From positions 2,356,001 to 2,420,000 of the forward strand of contig NZ_CP049867.1 in the NCBI RefSeq assembly GCF_011299595.1: a stretch of 64,000 nucleotides of DNA, written 5' to 3'. Below are positions 32,461-41,360 of the stretch, piece after piece (the stretch's first letter is position 1; every line of letters begins with the position of its first letter). Source of the DNA: Nocardioides sp. HDW12B. Lineage in GTDB: Bacteria > Actinomycetota > Actinomycetes > Propionibacteriales > Nocardioidaceae. A program made the translations under genes and the position numbers. The notes under the pieces are model-generated. The model searched no databases. It saw nothing but the letters and a program-made list of their open reading frames with translations, and was not told the origin of the DNA.

Positions 32461-34293
32461 TCAGCCCGTGGACATCTGCGCGGTCCACGACGCGTGGAGG
32501 CGGCCGTAGACGCCGCCCTCGGCGACGAGCTCGGCGTGACGGCCTTGCTGAACGACCCGTCCGGCGTCCATGACGACGACGAGGTCGGCCCGCTCGGCGG
32601 TGCTCATCCGGTGGGCGATGGTGACGGCCGTGCGGCCCGAGGTGAGCCGGTCGAGCGCCGCGGAGATCCGCATCTCCAGCGCGGGGTCGACGGCGCTGGT
32701 GGCCTCGTCGAGCACGAGGATGTCGGGGTCGGCCAGCTGCGCGCGCACCAGCGCGACGAGCTGCCGCTCCCCTGCTGACAGCGACTCGCCGCGCTGCCCG
32801 ACCTGGCTGTCGAGACCGTGCGGCAGCGTCGCCAGCCAGTCGCCGAGCCCCAGGTCCGTGACGGCCGCGAGCAACGACGCGTCGGAGGCACCGGGAGCGC
32901 CGTACTGGAGGTTCTCGCGCAGCGTGGCGTCGAAGAGGAAGCCCTCCTGCGGCACCAGCACGATGTGGGTGCGCAGGCTGGAGAACGCGACCGTGCGCAG
33001 GTCGGTGCCGCCGATGAGGACGCGGCCCTCGTCGGGGTCCATGAGCCGGGTGAGGATCTTGGCCAGTGTGGTCTTGCCCGAGCCGGTCTCCCCCACGATC
33101 GCGACGCGGGTGTGCGGCTCGAGGGTGAGCTCGACGTCGCTGAGCACCGGGCGGCCGGCGGTGTAGGAGTAGCCGACGTGCTCGAAGTGGATCGGCACCG
33201 GTACATCAGGCAGCTCGACGCCGTCCTCGGGGTCGGAGACGTCGGCGGGGGTGTCGAGGATGCCGATGACGCGGCGCCAGCCGGCGAACGCGTTCTGGGC
33301 GTCGGTGAGCACCTGGGTGCCCATCTGCACCGGGCCGACGAACAGGGTCACGAGGAACGCGAAGGCGAGGACAGTGCCGGCCGACAGGTCGCCGGCTACG
33401 CCGAGGAGCACGCCGATCACGACGATGCCGGCGTTGGCCAGGCCGGCGGAGATGCCGCCGAGCGAGAAGGAGAACGCGGTCAGGCCCTGGGCCCGGCTGC
33501 TGGCGGTCAGGTGGCGCTGGACGGCGGTGTCGATGCGGTCCTGGGTGCGCTCCTGCACGGCGTAGCTGCGGACGGTGGCCGCGCCGACGACGGGCTCGGA
33601 GATGGCCGAGAGCAGGGCGCCGACCTGTTGGCGCACGACGGCGTACGCCGCGGAGAGTCGCTTCTGGAAGTAGCGCAGGCTCAGGAACAGCGGCAGGAAG
33701 CAGATCCACACCACCAGGGCAAGCTGCCAGCTGTAGACGACCATGACGACGGTGGCGAGCACGATCTGCCCCACGCTGACGATGGCAATGACGCCGCCGA
33801 AGACGAGGAACTGCGAGACCTGGTCGACGTCGCTGGTGACGCGCGAGACCAGGGCGCCGCGGCGCTCGGTGTTCTGCGTCAGCACGGGCAGGTCGTGGAC
33901 GTGGCGGAAGGCCTTGACGCGCAGCGTGGCCAGGCCGGTCTCCGCGGTGCGGAACAGCCGCGCGGTCATGAACGCCGACGCCAGGCCGGTGACGAGCAGA
34001 CCGATACCGATGACGGTCACGACGAGCGCGACGAAGCCGCGGTCGACGCCGCCGGGGGCGGACAGGCCGCGGTCGACGCCCTGCTGGACGGCGATCGGCA
34101 CGAGCACGCGGCCGACGGTGGCCAGGATCGCGAGCGCGACAGTGACGCCGAGGCCCTCGCGCAGCTGCGGTGACAGCTCGAGGCCGCGGCGCAAGGTGTC
34201 CATCGCGGTGGAGGCCTCGCCTGACAGGACGCTGGTGCCGCTGGAGGTGCGCGCGGCGTTCGTGGTGTCGGTGCGGTCAGTGGTCGTGCTCAT
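32461..34293 (-). CDS. heterodimeric ABC exporter subunit, ATP-binding/permease 1
   Basis: A 610-aa half-transporter: six membrane helices (about 45-340) then an ATPase. Walker A GETGSGKTTLAKIL, Walker B ILVLDEATSAVDP with catalytic Glu, and H-loop TIAHRMSTAERADL are canonical, but the signature reads LSAGERQL instead of LSGGQ. The partner has the reverse pattern, so this half supplies the working Walker B and the partner the working signature. Overlaps the partner gene by ATGA. Likely exports lipids, peptides or drugs; substrate unknown. Confidence 0.9.
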   Translation of the reverse strand: MSTTTDRTDTTNAARTSSGTSVLSGEASTAMDTLRRGLELSPQLREGLGVTVALAILATVGRVLVPIAVQQGVDRGLSAPGGVDRGFVALVVTVIGIGLLVTGLASAFMTARLFRTAETGLATLRVKAFRHVHDLPVLTQNTERRGALVSRVTSDVDQVSQFLVFGGVIAIVSVGQIVLATVVMVVYSWQLALVVWICFLPLFLSLRYFQKRLSAAYAVVRQQVGALLSAISEPVVGAATVRSYAVQERTQDRIDTAVQRHLTASSRAQGLTAFSFSLGGISAGLANAGIVVIGVLLGVAGDLSAGTVLAFAFLVTLFVGPVQMGTQVLTDAQNAFAGWRRVIGILDTPADVSDPEDGVELPDVPVPIHFEHVGYSYTAGRPVLSDVELTLEPHTRVAIVGETGSGKTTLAKILTRLMDPDEGRVLIGGTDLRTVAFSSLRTHIVLVPQEGFLFDATLRENLQYGAPGASDASLLAAVTDLGLGDWLATLPHGLDSQVGQRGESLSAGERQLVALVRAQLADPDILVLDEATSAVDPALEMRISAALDRLTSGRTAVTIAHRMSTAERADLVVVMDAGRVVQQGRHAELVAEGGVYGRLHASWTAQMSTG

Positions 34294-36098
34294 CGGGACA
34301 CCCCCGCAGCGTCCGCAGCGTCGGCGGCCGCCTCGGCGGCGGCGTCCTCGTAGGCGTTGACGAGCGAGGCGTACGCCGGGTTGCGTCTCAGCAGCTCGGC
34401 GTGGGTGCCGCGGTCGGCGATCTTGCCGTCGGCCACGAAGACGACCTCGTCGGCCAGCGCGATGGTGGCCTTGCGGTAGGCGACGACCACGACGGTGCTC
34501 TCGCCCGACGAGGCGCGCAGGGAGGCGAGAATGCGGGCCTCGACCTCGGGGTCGACCGCGGAGGTGGCGTCGTCCATGACGAGCAGTCGCGGGTTGCCGA
34601 CCAGGGCGCGGGCGAGCGAGAGCCGCTGGCGCTGGCCGCCGGACAGCGACGTGCCGCGCTCCCCCAGCCGGGCGTCGAGGCCGCCGTCGAGGGCGGCGAC
34701 GAAGCCGTCGGCCTGCGCGGTGCGCAGCGCGGCCCAGACCTGCTCGTCACTGACGTCGCGGTCGAGGGTGACGTTGCCGCGGACGGTGTCGTCGAAGAGG
34801 AAGGCCTGCTGCGGCACGAGCGCAGCCTGGCGGGCCAGGGAGCCGTGGGCGAGCTCGCGCAGGTCCTGGCCGTCGACGAGGAAGCGGCCGCGGTCGGGAT
34901 CCACGAGGCGGAACATCAGCGTGGTGAGCGTGCTCTTGCCGGCGGCGGTGGCGCCGACGATGGCGAGGGTGCGTCCTGGCGGTACGTCGAACGTCACGCC
35001 GTCGAGGACCGGGTCGCCCTCGACGTACGAGAAGGCGACGTCCTCGACGCGCAGACCGGCGCCGCCGCGGCTGCTGGGCAGCCGGTCGGGGCCGAACTCC
35101 ATGTGGCCGTCCTCGCCGAGCACCGACCGGACGCGGCTGAAGCCGACGACCGAGCGGGGGAACTCGCCGAGCAGCCAGCCGATGGAGCGGATGGGGAAGG
35201 CGACGACCATGAGGAGGTAGCAGATGTTGACGACGTCGCCGGGCGCGCTGGTGCCGGCCTCGACGCGACCGACGCCGACCATGAGGACGGCGAGCACGCC
35301 GAGGCTGGGCAGCGACTCGAGGACGGGGTCGAAGACGGCGCGGACGGTGCCGGCCTTGATGCTGGTGTCGCGCAGCTTCTCGGCCTTGCGGGCGAAGCGA
35401 TCGGTCTCCTCGGTCTCGCGGCCGAGCGACTTCACGACGAGGGCGCCGTCGAAGGACTCGTGGGCGACCTCGCTGAGCTCGGCGCGCAGCGCCTGCACTC
35501 GGGTCATGAGCGGCGACTGGATGCGCTGAAAGATCAGGTTGCTGATGATGACGAGCGGGAAGACGAGCAGCCCGACGAGGGCCAGGATCACGTCGGTCAG
35601 CAGCATCTGGCCGACGGCGATGACCATCATGGCGATGGTGCCGACGGCCATCGGCAGCGGCGCGATGGGCGCCCAGGCGGCCTCGACGTCGCTGTTGGCG
35701 TTGGAGAGCAGCTGGCCGGTGGGGTGGCGGTGGTGCCACTCGAGCGGGAGGTCGAGGTACTTGCGGGTGACGTCGCGGCGGTCGTGGGCCTGCATGCGGT
35801 ACTGCATCAGCCCGGCGCCCCAGCGGCGCATGACGATGCTGACGCCGCGGACGATGGCGACGCCGATGAAGAGCGCGGCGGCGGTGATCAGCCCGCCGGC
35901 GGGGGCCACGCCGTCCTCGAAGCCGGGCAGGATGACGTTGTCGGTCGACCAGCCGAGCACCCAGGCGTCGGCGACCGTCAGCGCACCGAAGACGACGGCG
36001 CCGAGGGTGGAGATGGCGAACATCCGGGGCTCGCGCTTGATCGCGACCCCGAGGACGCGCAGTCCCGCGCGCATCGTCCCGACCTGTGCCGTCGCCAC
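34290..36098 (-). CDS. heterodimeric ABC exporter subunit, ATP-binding/permease 2
   Basis: A 602-aa half-transporter with six membrane helices and an ATPase. Walker A GATAAGKSTLTTL and signature LSGGQRQRLSLARAL are canonical, but Walker B is RLLVMDDATSAVDP (Asp for Glu) and the H-loop is VVVVAYRKATIA (Tyr for His). Together with subunit 1 this gives one competent and one degenerate ATP site, as in TM287/288 and BmrCD. Start GTG 36096-36098 behind GGAG; the frame is open further upstream through repeat sequence. Confidence 0.88.
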   Translation of the reverse strand: MATAQVGTMRAGLRVLGVAIKREPRMFAISTLGAVVFGALTVADAWVLGWSTDNVILPGFEDGVAPAGGLITAAALFIGVAIVRGVSIVMRRWGAGLMQYRMQAHDRRDVTRKYLDLPLEWHHRHPTGQLLSNANSDVEAAWAPIAPLPMAVGTIAMMVIAVGQMLLTDVILALVGLLVFPLVIISNLIFQRIQSPLMTRVQALRAELSEVAHESFDGALVVKSLGRETEETDRFARKAEKLRDTSIKAGTVRAVFDPVLESLPSLGVLAVLMVGVGRVEAGTSAPGDVVNICYLLMVVAFPIRSIGWLLGEFPRSVVGFSRVRSVLGEDGHMEFGPDRLPSSRGGAGLRVEDVAFSYVEGDPVLDGVTFDVPPGRTLAIVGATAAGKSTLTTLMFRLVDPDRGRFLVDGQDLRELAHGSLARQAALVPQQAFLFDDTVRGNVTLDRDVSDEQVWAALRTAQADGFVAALDGGLDARLGERGTSLSGGQRQRLSLARALVGNPRLLVMDDATSAVDPEVEARILASLRASSGESTVVVVAYRKATIALADEVVFVADGKIADRGTHAELLRRNPAYASLVNAYEDAAAEAAADAADAAGVSR

Positions 36099-36112
36099 AC
36101 TTCTCCAATCGT

Positions 36113-36223
36113 TGGTCGAGCTCGTCGAGACCCCCCGGTGGTCGAGCAGGTCGCGCAGCGACCGATGTCGAGACCCGGTGAGGTCAGCAGGTAGTTCATT
36201 CGGCGGTCGAGCTTGTCGAGACC
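36113..36223. repeat. cluster of three GGTCGAGC...GTCGAGACC repeat units
   Basis: Units at 36113-36132 (TGGTCGAGCTCGTCGAGACC), 36137-36175 (same ends, with a GGTCGCGCAGCGACC insert hairpin) and 36202-36223 (GGTCGAGCTTGTCGAGACC). Each is a small imperfect palindrome, as in REP-like elements that I recall being widespread in Nocardioides and relatives. They fill the gap upstream of the exporter operon. Confidence 0.65.
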
Positions 36224-36316
36224 CGAGCCCGTCAGGACCTAACACCGCCCGCGCCGAAAGCCTTCCCCACAGTACGGACACAACGGTTATCCCGGACCTC
36301 CGGCATCCCGCTTCCG

Positions 36317-36322
36317 TAGGCT
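36317..36322 (+). promoter_or_regulatory. -10 hexamer TAGGCT before the TIGR03085 gene
   Basis: TAGGCT, 6 nt (ccccgc), then GTG 36329. No Shine-Dalgarno. Same pattern as at 1348, 29193 and 52636. Confidence 0.5.
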
Positions 36323-36328
36323 CCCCGC

Positions 36329-36958
36329 GTGACCTCCTTCGCCCGCCACGAGCGCACGCTGCTCGCCGCCCTCGCCCAGCAGCTCGGCCCCGACGCGCCC
36401 ACCCTGTGCGGCGACTGGACGACCAAGGAGCTGCTGGCCCACCTGGTCATCCGTGAGGGTCGCCCGGCGGCCGCGGGCGTCTTCGTGCCGCAACTCGAGG
36501 GCTGGCTTGAGAACGCCACAGAGCACCAGCTGGCGCGGCCGTACGTCGACCTGGTCGACGCCGTGCGCCACGGGCCGCCGCTGTGGTCGCCGTTCCGGCT
36601 GCCGAAGGCCGATGCGCTCGGGAACCTGGTGGAGTTCTTCGTCCACCACGAGGACGTACGTCGCGCGCAGCCAGACTGGGCGCCGCGTGACCTGTCGCGC
36701 GCTCGACAGGACACGTTGTGGCGGGCGCTCGGCGTGGCCGGGAGGCTGCTGGCCCTCCGCTCCCCCGTGCCGCTGGCGGTCACCCGCAGCGACACCGGAG
36801 CTTGTACGACGCTGAAGCGTCGGCGCGGGGCTGTGTTGACCGGGCTCCCGTCGGAGGTGCTGCTCTTCCTCTACGGCCGGCAGGACCACGCCGAGGTCGA
36901 GGTCACCGGCGACAACACCGCAGTCGCGAAGATACGCCGCGCCAACTTGGGCATATGA
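36329..36958 (+). CDS. TIGR03085 family metal-binding protein (DinB/MDMPI-like fold)
   Basis: A 209-aa protein of the mycothiol-dependent maleylpyruvate isomerase-like superfamily. FARHERTLLAALAQQLGPDA, then PTLCGDWTTKELLAHLVIRE with the metal-site His, and EFFVHHEDVRRAQPDW with further His residues. These four-helix-bundle proteins bind a divalent metal and often use mycothiol; exact reaction unknown. It is the last high-GC core gene before the accessory island. Confidence 0.85.
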   Translation: MTSFARHERTLLAALAQQLGPDAPTLCGDWTTKELLAHLVIREGRPAAAGVFVPQLEGWLENATEHQLARPYVDLVDAVRHGPPLWSPFRLPKADALGNLVEFFVHHEDVRRAQPDWAPRDLSRARQDTLWRALGVAGRLLALRSPVPLAVTRSDTGACTTLKRRRGAVLTGLPSEVLLFLYGRQDHAEVEVTGDNTAVAKIRRANLGI

Positions 36959-37057
36959 GGCAGCTGGCCCGTTCCTTCGGCGTCGGACGCTTCCGAATCG
37001 CTCCGCTTATGTGGTCCGAGACGAACGAACCTCAATCCGTCTAGCGCCCCGGTCGCG

Positions 37058-38422
37058 TCAAGTAGTCACGAGTTCACTGTAAGCATCAGGTTTCACCCAA
37101 TGCGCCGGTAGCGGTGCCTCGCTGAGGGCGGCGGTTGTTAGATGACGACAATTGATTCTAGAGTCCAGGTACGAACGCACCTCCGGCCCTGACAGCCAAC
37201 TTGCGAGTTCTCGACAGGTCCTGGCGCTCCCGTCGAAAGGGCGGAGAACAAGTAAGTGGTTCTCCACCGCCGTTGCCTCGTCGCCATCGACGGTCACGGC
37301 CACCGCACGACGGCCGTGGGTTGATGGCCGATCGGTGCGACGGACAACCACGAACGGCGGATCGAAGACCCGGCCCGCGTAAGGCCGTCGCTGCGCGGCC
37401 TTCGTCACAGTCCCGCTCTGAGGCAGTTCATGTGCCATCAAGAATGGCCTCTCAGGACCCAGCCGCGGGTCGCGGGTCTGCACAACAGGGCCGACGCGGA
37501 CCTCGAAGAAGTCACCGACTCGCAGCGAACCGCCGGGCGGCGACTTCGTCAGCCAAGTGTTCGCGACTGGAGTCGACGTCTCCACGATTGAGTGGCCCCC
37601 TGACTGCGTGCGAGTCCCGACCAGAATAAAAACGTCCACGTCCGTCCAACGATCGAACTGGCCTACCGGAATCACTTCCTCTACGGCCATCAGTCCGTCG
37701 ATCACGCGTCGGAACCTTGCTGAGTTTGACCCGCTGCGAAGCACATCCGGCAAGATCGCAACCACCTTCGAACCAGCGGCGACATTCCTCAGGGCAGACT
37801 CGAGGAAGATGGCCGCGCGAGGGACGGAGCCCGACCCCCATGTGCAGTCCGCTGGAGCGTGTTGCCTGCCGAAAGGAGGATTGATCAACAACGTCCCGGG
37901 TTGGGTTGCTAGAGCCATCGCCCTTGTACCGTCCCCAACCGAGACCCCCCGGAAGAACTGCTGACTGAGTTTCGTCTGGCAGAGCCCGTGGCGAGCAAGC
38001 GCGGCCAACTGCAGGCGCAGCCGCGCAGCCGAAACGAAACTGTTTGTGATGTCACGGCCGCGGAGTTGCGAACTCCACATTGCCATTGTGCCGACCGTCG
38101 TGTCGTGCGCCTCCAGGGTCGTCGCTGCAGTCAGCAAGAGGTCTCCGGCGCCGCAAGCCGGATCGAAGTACGGTTCGACGCCATGCTCGCGCACAGCATC
38201 AGCGAACTGCGCCCGTACATGAGAAGCCGTGAAGAAGGCGCCATTTGCTCGTCGCGTCGCCGCCGGCACGAGGCGGCGCAGTTCGCTGGACGCCTGGCCG
38301 TCCAGGCTCGCCGCCACACGTGGGTCGTCTGGGCTCAACTTCCCGGAGAGCACCGCACGCGCCGTCGATCGCAGGGCGGTCACATACTCGTCGTACGCGG
38401 CCATCGGCGCCGATGACGACAC
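37058..38422 (-). CDS. N6-adenine-type DNA methylase, orphan
   Basis: A 454-aa class I methyltransferase of the HsdM/N6-Mtase group. SAM motif I is YFDPACGAGDLLL (residues 85-97) and catalytic motif IV is LLINPPFGRQ (NPPF 181-184), giving adenine-N6 specificity. ATRRANGAFFTASHVRAQFA before motif I resembles type I and IIG methylases. A C-terminal part from about 300 may recognise DNA. No restriction nuclease or HsdS lies beside it. It is divergent, 95 bp between starts, from the dual-ATPase operon. Start GTG 38420-38422 behind GGGAGG. GC is lower than in the core. Confidence 0.82.
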   Translation of the reverse strand: MSSSAPMAAYDEYVTALRSTARAVLSGKLSPDDPRVAASLDGQASSELRRLVPAATRRANGAFFTASHVRAQFADAVREHGVEPYFDPACGAGDLLLTAATTLEAHDTTVGTMAMWSSQLRGRDITNSFVSAARLRLQLAALARHGLCQTKLSQQFFRGVSVGDGTRAMALATQPGTLLINPPFGRQHAPADCTWGSGSVPRAAIFLESALRNVAAGSKVVAILPDVLRSGSNSARFRRVIDGLMAVEEVIPVGQFDRWTDVDVFILVGTRTQSGGHSIVETSTPVANTWLTKSPPGGSLRVGDFFEVRVGPVVQTRDPRLGPERPFLMAHELPQSGTVTKAAQRRPYAGRVFDPPFVVVRRTDRPSTHGRRAVAVTVDGDEATAVENHLLVLRPFDGSARTCRELASWLSGPEVRSYLDSRINCRHLTTAALSEAPLPAHWVKPDAYSELVTT

Positions 38423-38517
38423 GAGCTGCCTCCCAACCGATGGATCACTGACCGGGATCGTAGCCCGTGGAAGACTCAGCTCGGACGGGGTGGTCTGAGT
38501 TGTGGAGGGGAGCCAAG

Positions 38518-40662
38518 ATGGGAGCGGAACACCTACGGTTCGCGCCTGAAATCTTACGGCGCCTCGGCGAAGAACTCGTGCCGCATGCTGACCTAGGAAT
38601 TCTTGAGCTTGTGCGCAACGCGTACGACGCCGACGCCTCTTTTTGTGTTGTGTCGCTCGACGGCGTTGAAGAAACCGGCGGCACCGTCGTCATTCGCGAC
38701 GACGGCGATGGTATGTCTGAGGCAGATATAAAGTCGGGTTGGCTGTTACTCGGAAAATCCGCGAAAGTCGGCGAGAGGTTCACCCCGGGAGGTAGGCGGA
38801 AGGTGGGCGAGAAAGGCCTCGGTCGACTTGCTGCGCTTCGCCTAGGGCGCCACGTAACTTTGACCACCCGACGCGAACTTCCCCCATCGGCGGCCGCGAG
38901 TCTTGCTGACCCAGTGGCACAAATCAAAGGATCGGCTACGGTCGAGTCCAAACTATCTATCGATTGGGACCTTTTTGAGGATGTCGAGTCGGTAGATCAG
39001 GTACCATTATCCATCCAAACTCGGTCATCTAACGAACCAAAGGGTTCGGAAATCAGCATTTCTGATCTCCGAAAGCCGCTGAGCAAGCCCGACGTACGAC
39101 GCCTGGCACGATCGATGGTCCTCCTCACGGGACCTTTCCCCGCTCCGAACATATTTCGAGCGCGATTGGATGCCCCAGGTTTTGAAGAGATGGAGCGCTT
39201 AGTACTCGACGGATACTTCGAAGAGCACGACTACATAATTAGAGCAAAGGTTGATTCGCAGGGGTGGGCGACCGCCATACTCATTGACTGGAATGGACAG
39301 ATCCTCGGCACTGCGTCTCACGACGATCTTGCAAACAACGGATCAGCGTACGAATGCCCTCCTGCTGACTTCGAACTATGGGTCTTCACGTTGAGCAAGG
39401 CGAGTTTTGACGTCAGAAACTCGACGCAACCGGTTTCGGCGGTTCAAAATTGGTTGCGCGAAATCGGCGGCGTTCACCTCTTTCAGCGCGGCTTGCGCGT
39501 TCATCCCTACGGCGACGCGGGGCATGACTGGCTTGACATGAATCTCCGGCGCGCGCGCAGCCCCGAAATGCGACCGTCGACGAACACTTCTATTGGCCGA
39601 ATCGTGGTTCACGATGATGGTGATCAGCTGACGCCAAAGACCGACCGCACTGGGTTCATTGAGAATGCCTCGTTCGCCGACCTACGGCAATTCGGTGGTG
39701 ACGTACTCGATTGGGCCGCCGAGGTTCGTTTGCGCCTCCGCGAGGCGGAGCGCCTAACCGATCGAGAAAAGAATCAGAAGGCATTGACGAGAGCCACGAC
39801 GAAGGTCTCGAAGGCCCTAAAGAATGTACCGGAGGACGTACGACCGACTGTCGAGAACGCCATTGTGGAGTACCAGGCAGCTTTTAATAGGCAGTTGAGA
39901 TCTACCGAGGATGACTTGCTGTTGTACCGGACGCTCGGCACGGTCGGGACAATGACCGCCGTCTTTGCCCACGAGACGTTGCGGCCAGTAGCAACTATCC
40001 AACAAATGGCGTCGTCCATTCGAGTTCGCATTCATCGTGCGGTCGGGACTGCGGAGTACGATAGGACATTTGCCGTCCCGATTGACCGGATTGAGAACTC
40101 ATCCTTATCGTTGCGAACCTTCGCAGAGTGGCCGTTGCATTTACTTTCGCGAAGTAAACGTCGGCGCGGTGTAGTCGACGTCGCAAGGACGGCGCGTGAC
40201 GTACTTAACCTCTTTGACCCCTATCTGCGAGACACGGGTGTGAGCGCACGCGTCGAGGACCGAGAAGGCGAGCGAGCGCTGGTCGCTGGCACTCGGGCCT
40301 CCTGGGAAGCTGTCTTCGCAAACCTGCTTGCGAACTCTGTCTACTTTCTAGGACAGGCGCCGACCTTGAGCAACCGAGAGGTGCTGGTGACCATCGATAC
40401 GTCCGAGAAGAACGTGATCGTCACCGTGTCGGACTCAGGGCTCGGCCTGGTCGACATCAGCCCGAGCGACGTTTGGCTTCCCGGGCGAAGCACGCGCGAG
40501 GACGGCACCGGATTGGGTCTAACGATCGTCCGGGATGCAGTTCGCGACATGGGTGGCACGATCTCGGCCGTCGCAAACTGCGAACTGGGCGGAGCGGAGT
40601 TTCGTTTGATTATGCCGAAGGCCGAGGATGACGGAGCCCTCCCCGGGCTTGAGGAGCGATGA
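38518..40662 (+). CDS. protein with two GHKL ATPase domains and a histidine-kinase core
   Basis: 714 aa with two ATPase domains. The N-terminal MORC/Hsp90-like one has ELVRNAYDAD (about 30-39), RDDGDGMSEADI and GEKGLGRLAALRLG (97-110). A middle domain of about 200 residues is unrecognised, then a helical linker (around 415-460). The dimerisation helix has AVFAHETLRPVATIQQM with a likely phospho-acceptor His485, and a second HATPase ends the protein with NLLANSVYFL, VTVSDSGLGL and GTGLGLTIVRDAV. So it looks like a kinase controlled by, or controlling, a MORC-like machine. ATG 38518 is preferred over GTG 38467 because GGAGGGG precedes it. No membrane segments. Codons such as ATA, AGA and TTA mark it as acquired. 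It overlaps the receiver gene by ATGA. Confidence 0.82.
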   Translation: MGAEHLRFAPEILRRLGEELVPHADLGILELVRNAYDADASFCVVSLDGVEETGGTVVIRDDGDGMSEADIKSGWLLLGKSAKVGERFTPGGRRKVGEKGLGRLAALRLGRHVTLTTRRELPPSAAASLADPVAQIKGSATVESKLSIDWDLFEDVESVDQVPLSIQTRSSNEPKGSEISISDLRKPLSKPDVRRLARSMVLLTGPFPAPNIFRARLDAPGFEEMERLVLDGYFEEHDYIIRAKVDSQGWATAILIDWNGQILGTASHDDLANNGSAYECPPADFELWVFTLSKASFDVRNSTQPVSAVQNWLREIGGVHLFQRGLRVHPYGDAGHDWLDMNLRRARSPEMRPSTNTSIGRIVVHDDGDQLTPKTDRTGFIENASFADLRQFGGDVLDWAAEVRLRLREAERLTDREKNQKALTRATTKVSKALKNVPEDVRPTVENAIVEYQAAFNRQLRSTEDDLLLYRTLGTVGTMTAVFAHETLRPVATIQQMASSIRVRIHRAVGTAEYDRTFAVPIDRIENSSLSLRTFAEWPLHLLSRSKRRRGVVDVARTARDVLNLFDPYLRDTGVSARVEDREGERALVAGTRASWEAVFANLLANSVYFLGQAPTLSNREVLVTIDTSEKNVIVTVSDSGLGLVDISPSDVWLPGRSTREDGTGLGLTIVRDAVRDMGGTISAVANCELGGAEFRLIMPKAEDDGALPGLEER

Positions 40663-41360
40663 GGTTCGAAGTGGTCAGCTTGCTTCAGGATGGGTCGCAC
40701 GTTGCGGTCGTCGACGATGTCGATAGCGATGCGCAGACCACAAGCACTGTCCTCGAAGACGCTGGGCTCGTTCCTGTAACCGTGAACATTCCTAGCGGTG
40801 CGGACGAGTTGGTGGATTCTCTGGTGGGACATTTCGCAGGTGTCGTGTGCGACCACCGATTACACGGAAAAGCCGATTACTTTGGCGCGCAGATCGTTGC
40901 GAAGTGCATGCAGCGTGGACTGCCAGCCGTTCTACTCACGACATTCGCCGACCCTAGAGACAATGCACTGATCCAAACGTATCGCCCCCAGATTCCTGCC
41001 CTACTAATGCGTGGCCTGGATTCCACTGGCTCAAACATTCGTAAAGCACTCGAGTACGCCGAGGCCGAAACTCACGGAAACTATCGGATCACGCGGGAAC
41101 CGCACCGCACTGTTGCCAGGGTGACCGCTCGACACGACGACCCTCCGCAGACCATCGAGCTTCTGATACCCGCCTGGTCCACGAGTCAGGTGGTCAGCGT
41201 GCCTACAAACTCTCTGGGCGACGCTGCTGGCATCGCTCGAGTCGGACAGCGCTTCCTGGCAGACGTGAACATCTACGCTGACTCACATCTGGATCTTTAT
41301 GCGGCGAACTTTGAGTCAATACCGGACGCATCCTTCGACGACTTGGTGAATGACCTGTGA
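40659..41360 (+). CDS. receiver-domain protein with an unrecognised C-terminal domain
   Basis: 233 aa. Residues about 13-125 are a CheY-like receiver: VAVVDDVDSD (Asp19, Asp20), likely phospho-acceptor Asp65 in VVCDHRLHG, and Thr94/95 in AVLLTTFADP. The conserved Lys is replaced (ALLMRG, Arg118), so signalling may be unusual. The C-terminal 100 residues (RTVARVTARHDDPPQTIELL, then VPTNSLGDAAGIARVGQRFL) show no DNA-binding motif. It overlaps both neighbours (ATGA with the kinase, GTGA with the MBL gene), so the kinase is its likely partner. The output is probably protein-protein, for example controlling the MBL enzyme. Confidence 0.8.
   Translation: MRFEVVSLLQDGSHVAVVDDVDSDAQTTSTVLEDAGLVPVTVNIPSGADELVDSLVGHFAGVVCDHRLHGKADYFGAQIVAKCMQRGLPAVLLTTFADPRDNALIQTYRPQIPALLMRGLDSTGSNIRKALEYAEAETHGNYRITREPHRTVARVTARHDDPPQTIELLIPAWSTSQVVSVPTNSLGDAAGIARVGQRFLADVNIYADSHLDLYAANFESIPDASFDDLVNDL

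Noticed and set aside
36099-36281. 61-codon N-terminal extension of exporter subunit 2
   Set aside because: It translates the REP-like repeats; GGAG plus GTG at 36098 gives a start right before conserved sequence.
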